Origin: Prostheceraeus crozeri
Lineage: Eukaryota > Platyhelminthes > Polycladida > Euryleptidae
Assembly (NCBI GenBank): GCA_907163375.1
Contig: CAJQUW010000503.1
Location: 124,001 to 188,000, forward strand
Length of the DNA: 64,000 nt
Direction: 5' to 3'
This document shows positions 21,619 to 32,520 of this stretch, piece after piece; the stretch's first letter is position 1; each line of letters begins with the position of its first letter. The notes under the pieces are model-generated. The model was given only the letters and a program-made list of their open reading frames with translations. It was not told the origin of the DNA and made no database searches. The position numbers were made by a program, and so were the translations under genes.

Positions 21619-22674
21619 ATGATGGATGTGACAAGCGTGTCTTCAGTCGAATATCGCAGTGTGATACGATACCTCCTGATCCGCGGCTTCGCTAATGGTG
21701 ACATTCTAAAGGAATTAAGCCTGGCATATGGAAGCAAAGCTCCATCGAGAACTACTGCTTATTTCTGGATAAGCGAATTTAAACGCGGAAGACAATCTGT
21801 GGAGCAAGATTTTTCAACTGTTGGTCGGCCGCAGGAGATTCCGGAAGAGAAATCGAGTCAGTGCGATGAAGTGATTACAGCACACAGAAGGATAACCATC
21901 CGTGAGTTGTCAAGAGAGTTGCGAATCAGTTATCACTCCTGTCATGACATCATCGAAAGACTTGGATATCGCAAACTGGCATCACGTTTCGTACCGAAGT
22001 TTCTGTCACCTGAAATGAAGGAGAACAGACTTCTGGCGGCACAGTCAAATTTGGATCTCCTCGAAATGCACGGAGATCAGTTTCTGAACTGCATCCTTAC
22101 AGAGGATGAAACACCTTTAAGTTTGTATCTGCCTCAAAGTAAGCGAGAATCTGCAGAGTGGCGAAAATCAGGCGAGTCTGCCCCTTTGAAAATGCGATCC
22201 GGAATATCACATCGCCGGTCGTTGATGCTGACGGTCTTTTGGAACGCTTCGGGAATCCAACTGGTTGACTTTGCGGATAAAGGAGTAAGAATCAATAGCG
22301 AATATTATTCCAATCTGTTATCTGAAGCGAGGAAGAAAATAAGAAAGCCACGAAACATTCCCCTCTACTTGCTTCATGACAATGCTCCGATTCACACCTC
22401 GCAGGAGACAACCAATGCCTTAACGAGAAACGGATTTCAACTATTGAGCCATCCTCCTTATTCACCTGACTTGGCCCCAAGTGACTTCTATCTGTTTAGA
22501 TTCCTCAAAAAGCATCTTCGTGGACACCATTTTGAATCGCCAGTTGAACTGCGGGATGCAGTTACTGAGTTTTTTGATTCTTTGACACCGGAATTTTTTC
22601 ATAAAGCTTTTTGTGAATTGAGACTTCGTTGGCAAAAAGTGACGAATGCTAACGGCTCATACATTGAAAAGTAA
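21619..22674 (+). CDS. mariner transposase (DD34D), intact
   Basis: A 351-residue transposase, close to the usual 345 for mariners. Residues 1-120 form two helix-turn-helix domains (IRYLLIRGFANGDILKELS; TIRELSRELRISYHSCHD). Catalytic contexts: CILTEDETPLSLYLP (first Asp), LYLLHDNAPIHTSQ (second) and PYSPDLAPSDFYLFRFL (third). I count 34 residues between the second and third Asp, the canonical mariner spacing. The mariner linker motif before the first Asp appears changed, and ETPLSLYLP replaces the usual EKWVHHYDP. The start is the ATG at 21619; the next ATG at 21622 is equally possible. No stop or shift interrupts it. Confidence 0.93.
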   Translation: MMDVTSVSSVEYRSVIRYLLIRGFANGDILKELSLAYGSKAPSRTTAYFWISEFKRGRQSVEQDFSTVGRPQEIPEEKSSQCDEVITAHRRITIRELSRELRISYHSCHDIIERLGYRKLASRFVPKFLSPEMKENRLLAAQSNLDLLEMHGDQFLNCILTEDETPLSLYLPQSKRESAEWRKSGESAPLKMRSGISHRRSLMLTVFWNASGIQLVDFADKGVRINSEYYSNLLSEARKKIRKPRNIPLYLLHDNAPIHTSQETTNALTRNGFQLLSHPPYSPDLAPSDFYLFRFLKKHLRGHHFESPVELRDAVTEFFDSLTPEFFHKAFCELRLRWQKVTNANGSYIEK

Positions 22675-22971
22675 ACTGTTTTCTGGAACAAAACATTTGT
22701 TTTTCCGTTAATTATTAGTCAGGTTATTAGTGATAGCTTAACTGTCAAGTTAATCTAAATATATTAATTCTAAATCGCTAGAATTTATAGGAAAATCTTG
22801 AAATTCAGACAAAAATGTTTGAAAATTTTGAAAAAATAGAAAACTGACCGGAAAAATTTCGGCGACCATATTTCTCATGCCTTAAAGACCTAAATTTACA
22901 TCTGAAGTAGTATTCGTTATCACAGGTTATCTGCAAGTAGGTTAGTCCGGGACATTTTGGATCACACCACG

Positions 22972-23136
22972 TATATCCCAATCATGGAACACGGCTTTAC
23001 CACTTCTTACGAGTCCAAGCGCTGCAAGAAATGTGGCAAAAGCTCCAGATTAAGATGCGATGACTGTGGAATGAGTTGTTGTCCTGACCATCGCATGATG
23101 AAGAAAGTCACCAAGTGTAGCGACTGTAATTTCTAG
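22972..23136 (+). pseudogene. piggyBac transposase C-terminal cysteine domain
   Basis: Resumes right after the mariner TA with PIMEHGFTTSYESKRCKKCG, then SRLRCDDCGMSCCPDHRMM and KCSDCNF, stop at 23136. The C-x2-C, C-x2-C, C-x2-H, C-x2-C order is the cysteine-rich domain that binds the element ends in piggyBac transposases. With exon 2 left of the mariner it forms the natural C-terminus. Confidence 0.85.
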
Positions 23137-23562
23137 ATGTTTTCTATATTTGGTCAGTTCAAATACAATGTCATTTGTTTTCACTAATTATAATTTTGCC
23201 TTTTCAATAATTATGCAGGAAGCACACTGCAACATTGATTATGCACACAATTAAAAACGACTTAGCCGAGAGTGCAATCTCGTAGGATTGAAAAAATCTC
23301 GAAAAATTGCGATTATGAATTTCCACTAAAAACTCGAAATTTCAACTCCGGTGTAAGTTTGCAGTTTTGCATGGAACACACTGTAGCATTTGATTTCAAG
23401 TTCTAAACGACTGATAATCCAATGTAGCCTCTTCAATCATTCTACTTCCAGAAAATATTCGATTAGCTTCCTAATTTGATATTATATGCAAGTCTCCGCA
23501 TTGACCACAAAATGTGGTCACATGTCCCTTTGAGGTAAGAAAATCACGTGTTCTGATAAGGG
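23137..23562. repeat. piggyBac 3' end region
   Basis: Untranslated tail, then the palindrome GACCACAAAATGTGGTC followed by ACATGTCCC (about 23495-23527) and the terminal CTGATAAGGG next to TTAA. It mirrors the left end. Confidence 0.7.
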
Positions 23563-23566
23563 TTAA

Positions 23567-26500
23567 ATCATATTTTTGTCGCTCCGGACCACCTACTAAT
23601 TAGGACTTATTAATTAGACAGGTCCTTAAATCTAAAACAAACTTAATTATTAATGCCGTTAATATCAATACTCGTTTTATCATATGACCTTTTGAATGAT
23701 ATGTGAATGCACTAAAATTTCATATGATTCTATCATAAAAACAAATTTTACAGTTTTTGCATGCCATGAATTCTTTACTTCAATGGATCGCCACTTTGAC
23801 GTATTCGTGCAATGTATATGATGCGTAGAATACATAGCTCTGAAAGCTTGACTATTAAACGGAAAAGTACAGACATCAGGCATTTAAGCTGCATCAATAT
23901 CATACATGTATTTCTTTTTGTTTGTTCCTAATACAATGGGCAGTAGACATTTAGAATTTTGAATTTGAGAGAGAGGGGAGGCTGGAATTCACAATGATGT
24001 ACACTCTGTGCATTTAGCTTTTTGCTGGCAGCTCTTAAAGAACACCCAATTCAAGTAAAGCACCCACTTTATTTTTTCATGAATATTACTTCTTTCCCGT
24101 TCATAGCAATTGCACCTACGATGCTGTAATCAACATGCATGGCCTCTGGCTTTCGGGATCTCATCTGTACCTGTTCCCACAACGAAGAAATTTATTGACA
24201 TCGTTAGGTCCAAGATGATGACGCCTACTGGTGATAAGAGGGAAGGGATGCTGTTGTGACAGAAGCTGAGCTTGTCAACCATGCGCGGCAATGCTCACTA
24301 TGCATTTGCAACACTGAGTTTCACTGTTATTAGAATTTTCAGAATTTTTTATAGATAATTGGCCATCAGATTTTGTACGCAGTGTTTTATGATTCCATCT
24401 AGATATACTTATTTCATTTAAAAAAAACTGATCAAGACATGTGTATTACCGCCATTGACCTCCAAGGACAACACTGTTAGGCTACCAAATCAGCAGGGTA
24501 AGCCATTTTATATAACATTTTCGGCAATTTTTGTCTTTTTAACTTTGCAACTTCGTCTTCTTTGAAAATTTGCATATATGATCAATTTTTCACGCCGAAT
24601 CCGAAAGTCATAGTCCACACCAGATGAGTATTTTTACAAGTTTTGCATATGTACTATATATTACCAGGTGTCTTCTGACCGATAATTTTGTAGTCTCCGT
24701 CAGATGGACATTTTCTGCAGTTTTACGAGATTTTGAAAAGGATGATTTTTGTCTTTTCAAGCAAAACTTCGCATGCATGATTACATTATGCTTCTTGATA
24801 ATTCTGTGAGTTTTCATGAGATCCGGATAAAAAATGCGGTTTCAGCAACAATTTGAATTTTTGAGAAAAATCAAAAAAAGTCTGGTCGAAAGAACACAAT
24901 CCATTTTATAAAATTCACGATTGCTCAATTGTGATGATCCACATTTGATTTTTTGCTTTTGATGCGACAACTAGACTCACAAATGATGTATTTTGTCGTA
25001 TAAGGAAAGTTAAAACATCATTTCCAAGTTGCACTTGTGCACCGGTCAGAAGACAAAAAATGGTATCGGTCAGTAGACAATTTGTGGAGGACAAAGGCTA
25101 ATTGAAAAATTATCCCAAATCGATGTAAATGCAATCAGGAATTATAGTCGGGTTAAAACTGCGGTTCATGCGCTTTCACATGATATGTAACTTTATATGT
25201 ATAATTTAAGTAGATCACAACGAAATTTCTTCCCGAACATACTCGTAGATTATCTATGCTTGGGACACGCATTTTTGGCCCTTTTTCTGCCTTGAGCTAA
25301 ATTTTTCATGAAGAAGACTTTGTTAGATTAATTTGAATTTATCATGATCGAAAAGAAGAGATCCTAAGGATAAAAATGAAAGAAATTTATGAAAATCGGT
25401 CCAGAACTAAAGATTTTACAGACAAAAGACAAGTTTTTCGATAAATGTTTTTATATCATATGGATTTGCTCAGTAATAGTGTCACTCACCCATTGAAATT
25501 TGCATTGTCACTAACAACTCACTACCAAGCACAGTTTCTGTGCGGTCGCCCCAGTTAGGAGTCCAGGATTACCGTATAGCTCACAGACATCGCACAGTGT
25601 TCCATATTTGAAACTTTTTATGCATGAACTGTTACTAGATATTGCTTATTCAAATATAACATGCTTGAAACATGAGAAGCGAAGCGACGAGTTTTTTAAG
25701 CAACAAAGACATTGAGATTAATTACTGGTGGAAGCACGTCTTCCTGTTTTAAATTGAGTTCTTGGCACTTTACTGCGAGGAACTGCAATCGCATTAACAC
25801 AAAGATGTCAATGCAAGAGCCACTTTTTGAATGCACTGATTAAAATTCTGTAAACTGTGAGATCATGGTGGAATTACTCAATGCTATCCCAACCACGTAC
25901 AATGATGGTGTAGCCTGCGCTTGAGTTTGAGTGTGTCAAACTCAAGCACAATTTGAGAACATCAATTTTTTAATTCAACGTAGCAAAGTGCGTCAAGGTA
26001 ACAAAGTTAAAAAAAAACAAGCTGATGACTAGTTAATTTTCAATTGTTACAAAATATGATTTAAAAGAAAATTTTTATATCCTAAAATGTCTAAAAATTT
26101 TAAAAATACTTACTAGAAGGACAAGCAACGCTTCTCCTCTCCTCATGTGCAATGAATTGGCGAGTAAGCCGTTCTGTTCAAAATTATGTTTATCACTTAT
26201 ATATTGAAAAGATCCTATCTAACAGTCTGCCCATTCAGATGATAAGAGGACAGGTCTGTTTCCAATCAAAATACCAGATCTAGCTTACACAGATGGATTA
26301 CGCTATCAAAAAATCTACCAGGTGTGTAAGAGAATTAATATCAGTTTCTTTTAAAGCTAAAACGTGAAATAGAATTCTACAAAATATGCATACAAATTAT
26401 TAGACTATTTTTATTGAGGTCATCAACAGGAACTTGGTCAGGACGATCGCGTTTCGACCGCTTATCCTGGACGCTCAAACCCGACCAAGCGCGGTCCTGT

Positions 26501-28145
26501 GCTTTTGAGATGCACAGCCTCAAAATCAAATTTATAATATAGAAAGAAATATGAAATAGTTCGGTGTTAGATGGTTTAATGTAACTGGCTATGTGAATCA
26601 CAGAACTGAGAAACTCGGGACTCAATTTTGCCGAACAATCCTTGCCCGAACAAGGAAAATTCAGATTCTTTTTGAATACGAGTCTACCAGAAGCAGTTCC
26701 GAGGTGTTCGAATCCGGCTGCAGAACTCCTGCAATTCAATGTACTTGGTTGTAAAGCGCAAAAGTTATTATTCAAATTTTCCTGCATCAATTCTTTCGTG
26801 ATCGGCAGCGCAGTGTTTGTATGCTGACTTATTTAGTGTTCATCAGAAATCAAATCAAGGTGTAGGAGTATACACGCACATTCAGTCTGATTGTGCTTTG
26901 GCAACTGCTTGAGATCAATGCTATTAAAAAAGAGAGAGATATAACATTACTAGGGAAATTTCAAGCTATCAAAAAATTTGATCCTCTCCTCACTTGCAAA
27001 GAAGAGGCAAAGTTTCCCAGGAATGAAATTCTAATTTCCATTGAATTTTGGCATCATTTGCATGATCCCAAGATGTCTATTTCCTGTTTAAGAAAGTTTC
27101 AAAGCAGCGAATGCTAAAAGGACATTCCTCGAACTTTTATGGCACAGAGTTAGTTAGAATAAATAAAATTCTAAAAAAGTACGTGAATGTTCCAATATTT
27201 TTAATATTATTGATTTATTCTGTCAGTTGGCCCAATTTTCCAAATAAATTCATATGCTCGATGCTTTGTCGACTTGATGTCTTCCACATAGAGATCAAAC
27301 GAGGCCAGAGGAAACTTGCCATTTTTTACAACTTTATAATTCATTTCTTGATTCAAGTGTAGGACTCAATATTTTCCTATAGATTCATTCTGAGGATAAT
27401 TACAAATACTTGGGTTGTCCGAAAGTTGCAAACAAGATTTAATGATAAAACTATGGCTTTCAAAATTGAGATACACGCACTTTTTGTGTTATCTCTATTT
27501 AGTCCAAAGAAGGCTAAGTAGATTTGATTTAGCCGAATTACATCACGATCGTTGTGATGAGCCATCTTGTAGTTCAATTTTCATTGTGATCTTTGTCTTT
27601 ATTTCATCTGTCGCACACGTATGTGAATAATACATGTACATCAATTTATAGATTGATGGGAATGATGGGGTCAGGAATCTCTCCCATGCTGCTCTCCGTC
27701 CATAGACTTGTTTGGAAAATTGCAATGCAAGATTCTCTCCGATTAGGGGAACCTAAGCTTTCGAAAGTATACGAGTATACCAGGCAAACTATTTCTCCAA
27801 CAGTAAATCAATAATTTTCTGAAAATCCGAAAGTTCAACCACCCCCAGATTAATCAAAGGGAAAGCCAGGTGCTACTATACATGGCGTAAAAGTTCAATA
27901 CGATCAATAGCACTTTCCCAATAGCCAAGAGAATTGCAATAGAATAGCTCATGCTTGCACGCTAGTTATGAACAGTTACGATGAACAGTTTTCATAACCG
28001 TAAACATAAGAGCATAGAAGCAACACCGTGCACCAAGCAGGATTGGAAACAATGGAAGCGATTTACCGGTCTATTCTCTGAATTAACCAACATTGCTGAG
28101 CAAATCGTCTAAGATCGCTAGATATACGGTATTTAACTTCTTCAA
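23567..28145. other. Mostly featureless 4.6-kb stretch
   Basis: AT-rich. I see no element with paired ends and no motif-bearing ORF. Two small things stand out: a frame near 24167-24246 that resembles part of the GTPase NOG1, and three copies of GTCT(T/A)CTGACCG (24670; 25043 and 25066 inverted). The minus-strand frame at 26377-26790 runs over a GCGGTCGAAACGCG block that looks like a retroelement tail, not a gene. Confidence 0.5.
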
Positions 28146-29098
28146 CCCTCGGAGACCTATGGAGGTCAAGTGGACCCCGGAGCCCAGTTTTTCTATTTCA
28201 CATTTTCTGCTGATGAAATATGGACCGCTCATGTCCATGTAAAATCATCATTTTTGACTGTGACTATATTAATAATGAATAATGATTCATCTCAATGGAC
28301 TCAGTAAAAGCATGGTAGATAGGTGGCGCAGAAATTCCTTTCACAAAATTTTTTATTTTCAGAGAGATGATTTTGTGCATGTAGGCCTACATGATGGCTC
28401 ATATTACGCGAAATTCAGTTATTTGTTGCTTGCATCATGCTCTTGTATGGGCGTTGTGTTATAAAATCGAAAAATATGGATATTTTGCATTCGTACTTTA
28501 TCGCGTGTGACAGGTGGGTCTTTATAAATAACTCAGCATAACTCAATATTGAAGATATTGAAGATGAAGGTTGTCATTATATTCATAGTAAGACTAAAAA
28601 CATACTATTGACCAAGTTCTCATAGCAGAAATTGATGAGTCTGAGATCTCCACAGTTGTTTTGAGAGTCTAAAACTAACAAATACGGCTCTGGGCAATCC
28701 TATTTCCAATAAGGATAGACATATTTAAATCAAAGAACAAATACAGGAATCCTTCTACGCGGAATATATCAATTTCAATAAAATTAATTATCTGAGGTCT
28801 TATAGCAGTAAACATCGTGAGGCTGCTTCCCAATGCAGCTGATTTTGTGCTAAAGTGCTAAATGTTGTTGACTTATAAAAACACACCATTTTCGTACATG
28901 TTTACTAGAAAGTCTGAAAGACACTCAAAAGATTTATACATCGTTCAGCGATACCCAAATGTCTCATGGTTTTATTTAAAGTCTACTTCCCCAATGTTTT
29001 GACATCGATTTAAGCAGGTGAACTAAACATTTGTAAAAGAAGTCCACTGGATCCCCCCTCAGGTCTCAGATAGTGTGAAAAAGCTCAGGACTCTGAGG
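28146..29098. mobile_element. TTAA-flanked MITE (piggyBac-like), long copy
   Basis: A 953-bp element starting CCCTCGGAGACC and ending GGACTCTGAGG, inverted ends of about 12 bp with three mismatches. TTAA follows on the right and TCAA precedes on the left. Both flanking parts match the short copy at 47147-47341 in inverse orientation: CATGTAAAATCATCA and CATGGTAGATAGG on one side, GTGTGAAAAAGCTCAGG on the other. The middle 700 bp are absent from the short copy. No transposase is seen. Confidence 0.7.
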
Positions 29099-29916
29099 TT
29101 AATGTAAGAAAGGAATAACCAATCCAATATTCTTGTTGAGCAAACAATCAAACAATATTCTTGTGCTTCAATAAAAAAGAAGTATCATATTCGATTTGCT
29201 TGATTGAGAAATACTGTTATTCGCAATATCTCTCATTGTGGTCAACAATCAGCACACTATCATGCATCAATTACATTTATAAAACAAGCCTTTTGCTATC
29301 ATTCAGACCCTGTTTAGAATCAGCGTAAAGTATTTTAGATCTATATCAATGTTGCTGTGCTGTCATCTCTACAATGTGCTTATTTATAAAATTTATAGTG
29401 TCTACTGCTGATCATTTCAATCATTGTAAGAATTTTCTTAATTACAACTCTCCATTTCGTTTTTAGTTGAGAATCAGACATGGTGATGCATCATATGAGT
29501 TTCGCCTTTCGAAACGTCGCATTTTGCATGCCTAAAAATAATGAGAACTTTTAATTATTGAAATATAATATCTAGAATATCAGTTGATAAATGCATGGCC
29601 CTAATTAATGAAGTTATGGATCAATCAGCCGGGTGGATTAGTAGGCTATAATACTCGCATAAGTGTCTGTGTCGTCATCAGATAGGCGGTTGGCATCGGT
29701 GAAAAGTGAGTGACTGGTAGTCATGATTTATTAATCGAATTCTAGTGCACCATAGTAAAGGACAGGTAGCTAAGGAACTCAAATCATCGTTAATTCTATG
29801 TCTTTTGCTAATGGCGACTACAGAGTCAGTGAGTCAGAACAATGTTATCAGTTATACATACAATATAAAGAGATTAGCAAGACAGTGAGAATCAAAAGCA
29901 GCTAGATAGAGATAAA
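29099..29916. other. Spacer left of the PLE-3 inverted repeat
   Basis: About 800 bp with no gene. A GTTTCGCCTTTCGAAAC hairpin at about 29500-29516, close to a GTGATGCATCAT stretch, resembles retroelement tail signals. Confidence 0.45.
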
Positions 29917-32412
29917 ATCAGCTTTCTCTTCATTTACATTTGCATTTGCAATAAAAGTCGTCACCAAATCGAATACGTCACTTGTCACATGTCAACCGGT
30001 GTCATAAACACTCTACGTCACAATCTAAGTTATAGTGGAAACGATCCGTTCCGTTCATTCACAAGGCAGTCAGAATCAGAATTGTTAGCTATCAAAATTG
30101 ATTCGAGAATAAACGGAAATTTGTAGTAACCCAAGATAGAAAAGCTATCTTGTTTCGGTGCATGCTCGTGCATCGAAACTTCAGTATGAGTTGGGTAGCC
30201 TCTAAGGTGCTCACTAATGCGAGTGTTAAAGTGCCTAGTGGTGGCACCGATGTACCGCATCGAACAGCGGTCACACGCATAATTGTAGACAATGTTTGAT
30301 TTCAAGTCACTCGAAATCTTATCTTCATTTTGAAAAAAATCTCTGAGCTTGGAAGTTTTATAAGCGGGTTTAATAACAGCTTCAGAGAGACTTTGGTTAA
30401 TTTTGTGGATCCTGCTATTCAATTCTTTAGAGCCTTCTTGAATGAACGGAAGTGACCAGTAAATGATTTTCTTATCATTTTCCGATTTTGATTCAGTTTT
30501 GACCCTTGTCTGCACACAAGATTTCTGCTCAATTTGTTGTTTTATTTTGAATAGTTTATCATCAGGAAAACCGTTATCTTTGAAAATCTCAATAATTTTG
30601 TCAGCAGCAGACTGATAAAGATCCCAATTTGAACAAATCTTGAACGCACGAGACAACAATGATCGAATTGCTGCCATTTTGTACTTCTCGGGAGCATAAG
30701 CGAAATATGGAGTATATACTCCTGTGTTAGTAGATTTCATGTGGAAATCGATATGAAATTCTCCAGACTGAAGAGTGACCTCAGTATCCAGAAATGTGAT
30801 ATTGTTGTTCTTACTCTCCTCAATAGTGAATTGGATGTCATCATCCACATTATTCAAAAAATTCAAAAAGGCGTTAGCTTCGCTTCTGTCTCTGACTATG
30901 ACGAAGCAATCGTCCACATAACGACGATGAAAGAAAGGCAATTTGCCTTCGTACTTATGAAATTTACTTTCTATCATGTCTAGCGCAAAGGCAGCCATGG
31001 TAGGGCCAAGGTTTGAGCCCATGGCCATACCGTCCACCTGATGATAAAGTTTGTTATCAAAACTGAACAAAATGTTCGTGCAGGCCAGGTTCAATAAATG
31101 CTTTAAACCAATTTCGGATAAAGGAAAATCGTCATTAAAATCAATCATTGAGATGATGTGGTCAATAGTCTTTTTCACCGGTATGTTGATGAAAAGATTC
31201 TTCACGTCGAAACTATAAAGTTGAAAATCCTCATCTGGTAAAGAAAGTTTTTTCAAAGAATCCACAAACTGAAAGGTGTCTTTCAAATTGTATTTGGTGG
31301 GCACATTTTTTCAACAGCTCATCCAACCAAAGGGCAAGATTAGAGGTGTACGAGTTCCTCATACTCATTATGGGACGGTATGGTGGATTGACAGCGCATT
31401 TATAAATTTTGGGGAGCCCATATAAGCGAACAGGCTGAGACCCACTCGACCGAACATTTTTGAAGATCTCCTCAGAAATAATCTTTTTTGATTTCAGATC
31501 TTGTAACTTGCGGTTATACCTATCCTCTTCAAGGATGAACGGCTCTTTTTTTAGCGCTTGTCAGGCTTATATATTTTAAATCTGCTCGAATCATTCAGAA
31601 TAGTCTGAATCTTCCCCACGTAGGTACTTCTGTCATTGATTAATATTCCATTGCCTTTATCAAATTTCGATATAACCAAATCTTTCTTTTTGGCCAAATC
31701 CTTGATAGTTTTCAACCTTGATTTCCATACCTTGGAAACCCTGTGTTTATTGAAATAGCTTTTGAAAGCATTTCTGATTTTAATCATTAAATCCTCATTG
31801 ATGGCAGCGCCTTCAGAATGTCTTATTTTGGAAACCAAATATTCGGCTTCGGCTTTCTGTTCATTTAAATTGATTTTTGAGTGGGGAAAGCACATAGAAA
31901 AGCCAAGTGCAAGCACTTCCTTTTCATTCTCAGTTAAAGAAACGGAAGACAGATTAACTACTGAAGAGGGACGAATTTTCTCACGATGCGGAATAGCAGG
32001 TTTTTGAGAAACCTCGAGATTTTTCAACATTTTTGAATGAACAGCTTGAATAATGAATTTGGTTTTAGCGACTTTGTGCTCGATGATCGACTTTACGATT
32101 TTTAAAGTTGCACCACTTATAGAAGTGTACAATTTGTCGAGTTCTAGGGATTTTGTCTTTAAATCACGCTTCGTCTCACCGATCTGTTTTCGCAATGCTG
32201 ACTCCTGTGATTTCCTGATACCCTGTTTTGAGGACTTGAGGAAGTTTGGAATCCTCATACTCAGAAACTTCGGTATTAGGTGACGCTCCTTGCATTTCTG
32301 GAGGAATTGTAATCGAAGATCAGCGCGGATGACTTTATCAGCAACCTTCACTCCGTTTTTCACCAACTGCTTTGTGTCTGGGCTCAAGGCCGGTTGAATT
32401 AAATTACAACAG
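29917..32412 (-). mobile_element. Penelope-like element PLE-3, minus copy
   Basis: A PLE on the minus strand running from an N-terminal domain near 32390 to the 3' region near 29917. It is the longer arm of a head-to-head pair: its 2.1 kb from 29917 to about 32027 is repeated, inverted, at about 32521-34632. Its outer 3' end stops where the two arms diverge (after GCTGATTTTATC). No poly(A) or clear target duplication is seen. Confidence 0.88.
30030..32387 (-). pseudogene. PLE-3 RT plus GIY-YIG (minus copy)
   Basis: The longest PLE protein in the window. N-terminal domain with KKDLVISKFDKGNGILINDR, then RLYGLPKIYK, RT motif A LYSFDVKNLFINIP, motif B QVDGMAMGSNLGPTMAAFA, motif C HRRYVDDCFVIV, then NITFLDTEVTL, and a C-terminal GIY-YIG nuclease with YACDRCSMRYIGATTRHF and RISEHLRG. 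This is of the Penelope/Poseidon type. The catalytic Asp residues are present. The frame is interrupted near the KPDKR phrase and just before the palm, in A-rich runs, and the plus copy shares both interruptions. The 424-residue RT-nuclease part is open. Confidence 0.9.
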
Positions 32413-32520
32413 AGAAATCCTCATTGATGGCAGCGCCTTCAGAATGTTTGATTTTGGAAACCAAATATTCGGCTTTCTGTTCATTTAACTTCGGCTTCAT
32501 TAAAAAAAAGTTCAAAAAAG
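32413..32520. other. Junction of the PLE-3 inverted repeat
   Basis: A short asymmetric centre. It holds a third small copy of PLE-3 sequence in minus orientation (about 32413-32500: AATCCTCATTGATGGCAGCG through GAAACCAAATATTCGG), the same as 31787-31870 with small losses, followed by an A-rich stretch leading into the plus copy. This points to template switching or a repair event at the centre. Confidence 0.7.

Larger units (their letters stand above)
21234..22971 (+). mobile_element. Young DD34D mariner in piggyBac exon 2
   Basis: A 1,738-bp mariner with TA duplications (21232-21233, 22972-22973). Its inverted terminal repeats are unusually long, about 140 bp (21234-21373 and 22832-22971), with a single mismatch that I can find. 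It contains one uninterrupted transposase ORF. Near-perfect repeats and an open frame say the insertion is recent and the copy may still be functional (inference). Confidence 0.93.
16407..23562 (+). mobile_element. piggyBac transposon carrying two nested mariners
   Basis: Flanked by TTAA (16403-16406 and 23563-23566). The ends share CTTATCAG with ACA following in inverted order. Both sides also carry a subterminal copy of ACATGT followed by ACCACAAA...TGTGGT, near 16422, 16613 and, inverted, 23490-23520. The element spans 7.16 kb, but 2.07 kb of rosa-like and 1.74 kb of mariner DNA are later insertions, leaving about 3.35 kb of piggyBac, a normal size. The transposase is on the plus strand in two coding exons. 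The copy is dead: a microsatellite shifts exon 1, exon 2 has a stop and the second mariner cuts exon 2. Confidence 0.9.

Noticed and set aside
26705-26720. GTTCGAATCC, like a tRNA B box or SINE head
   Set aside because: No A box at the right distance and no cloverleaf can be drawn around it.
26377-26790. 137-residue minus-strand ORF
   Set aside because: It spans a GCGGTCGAAACGCGATCG block typical of retroelement tails, and the translation has no recognisable domain.
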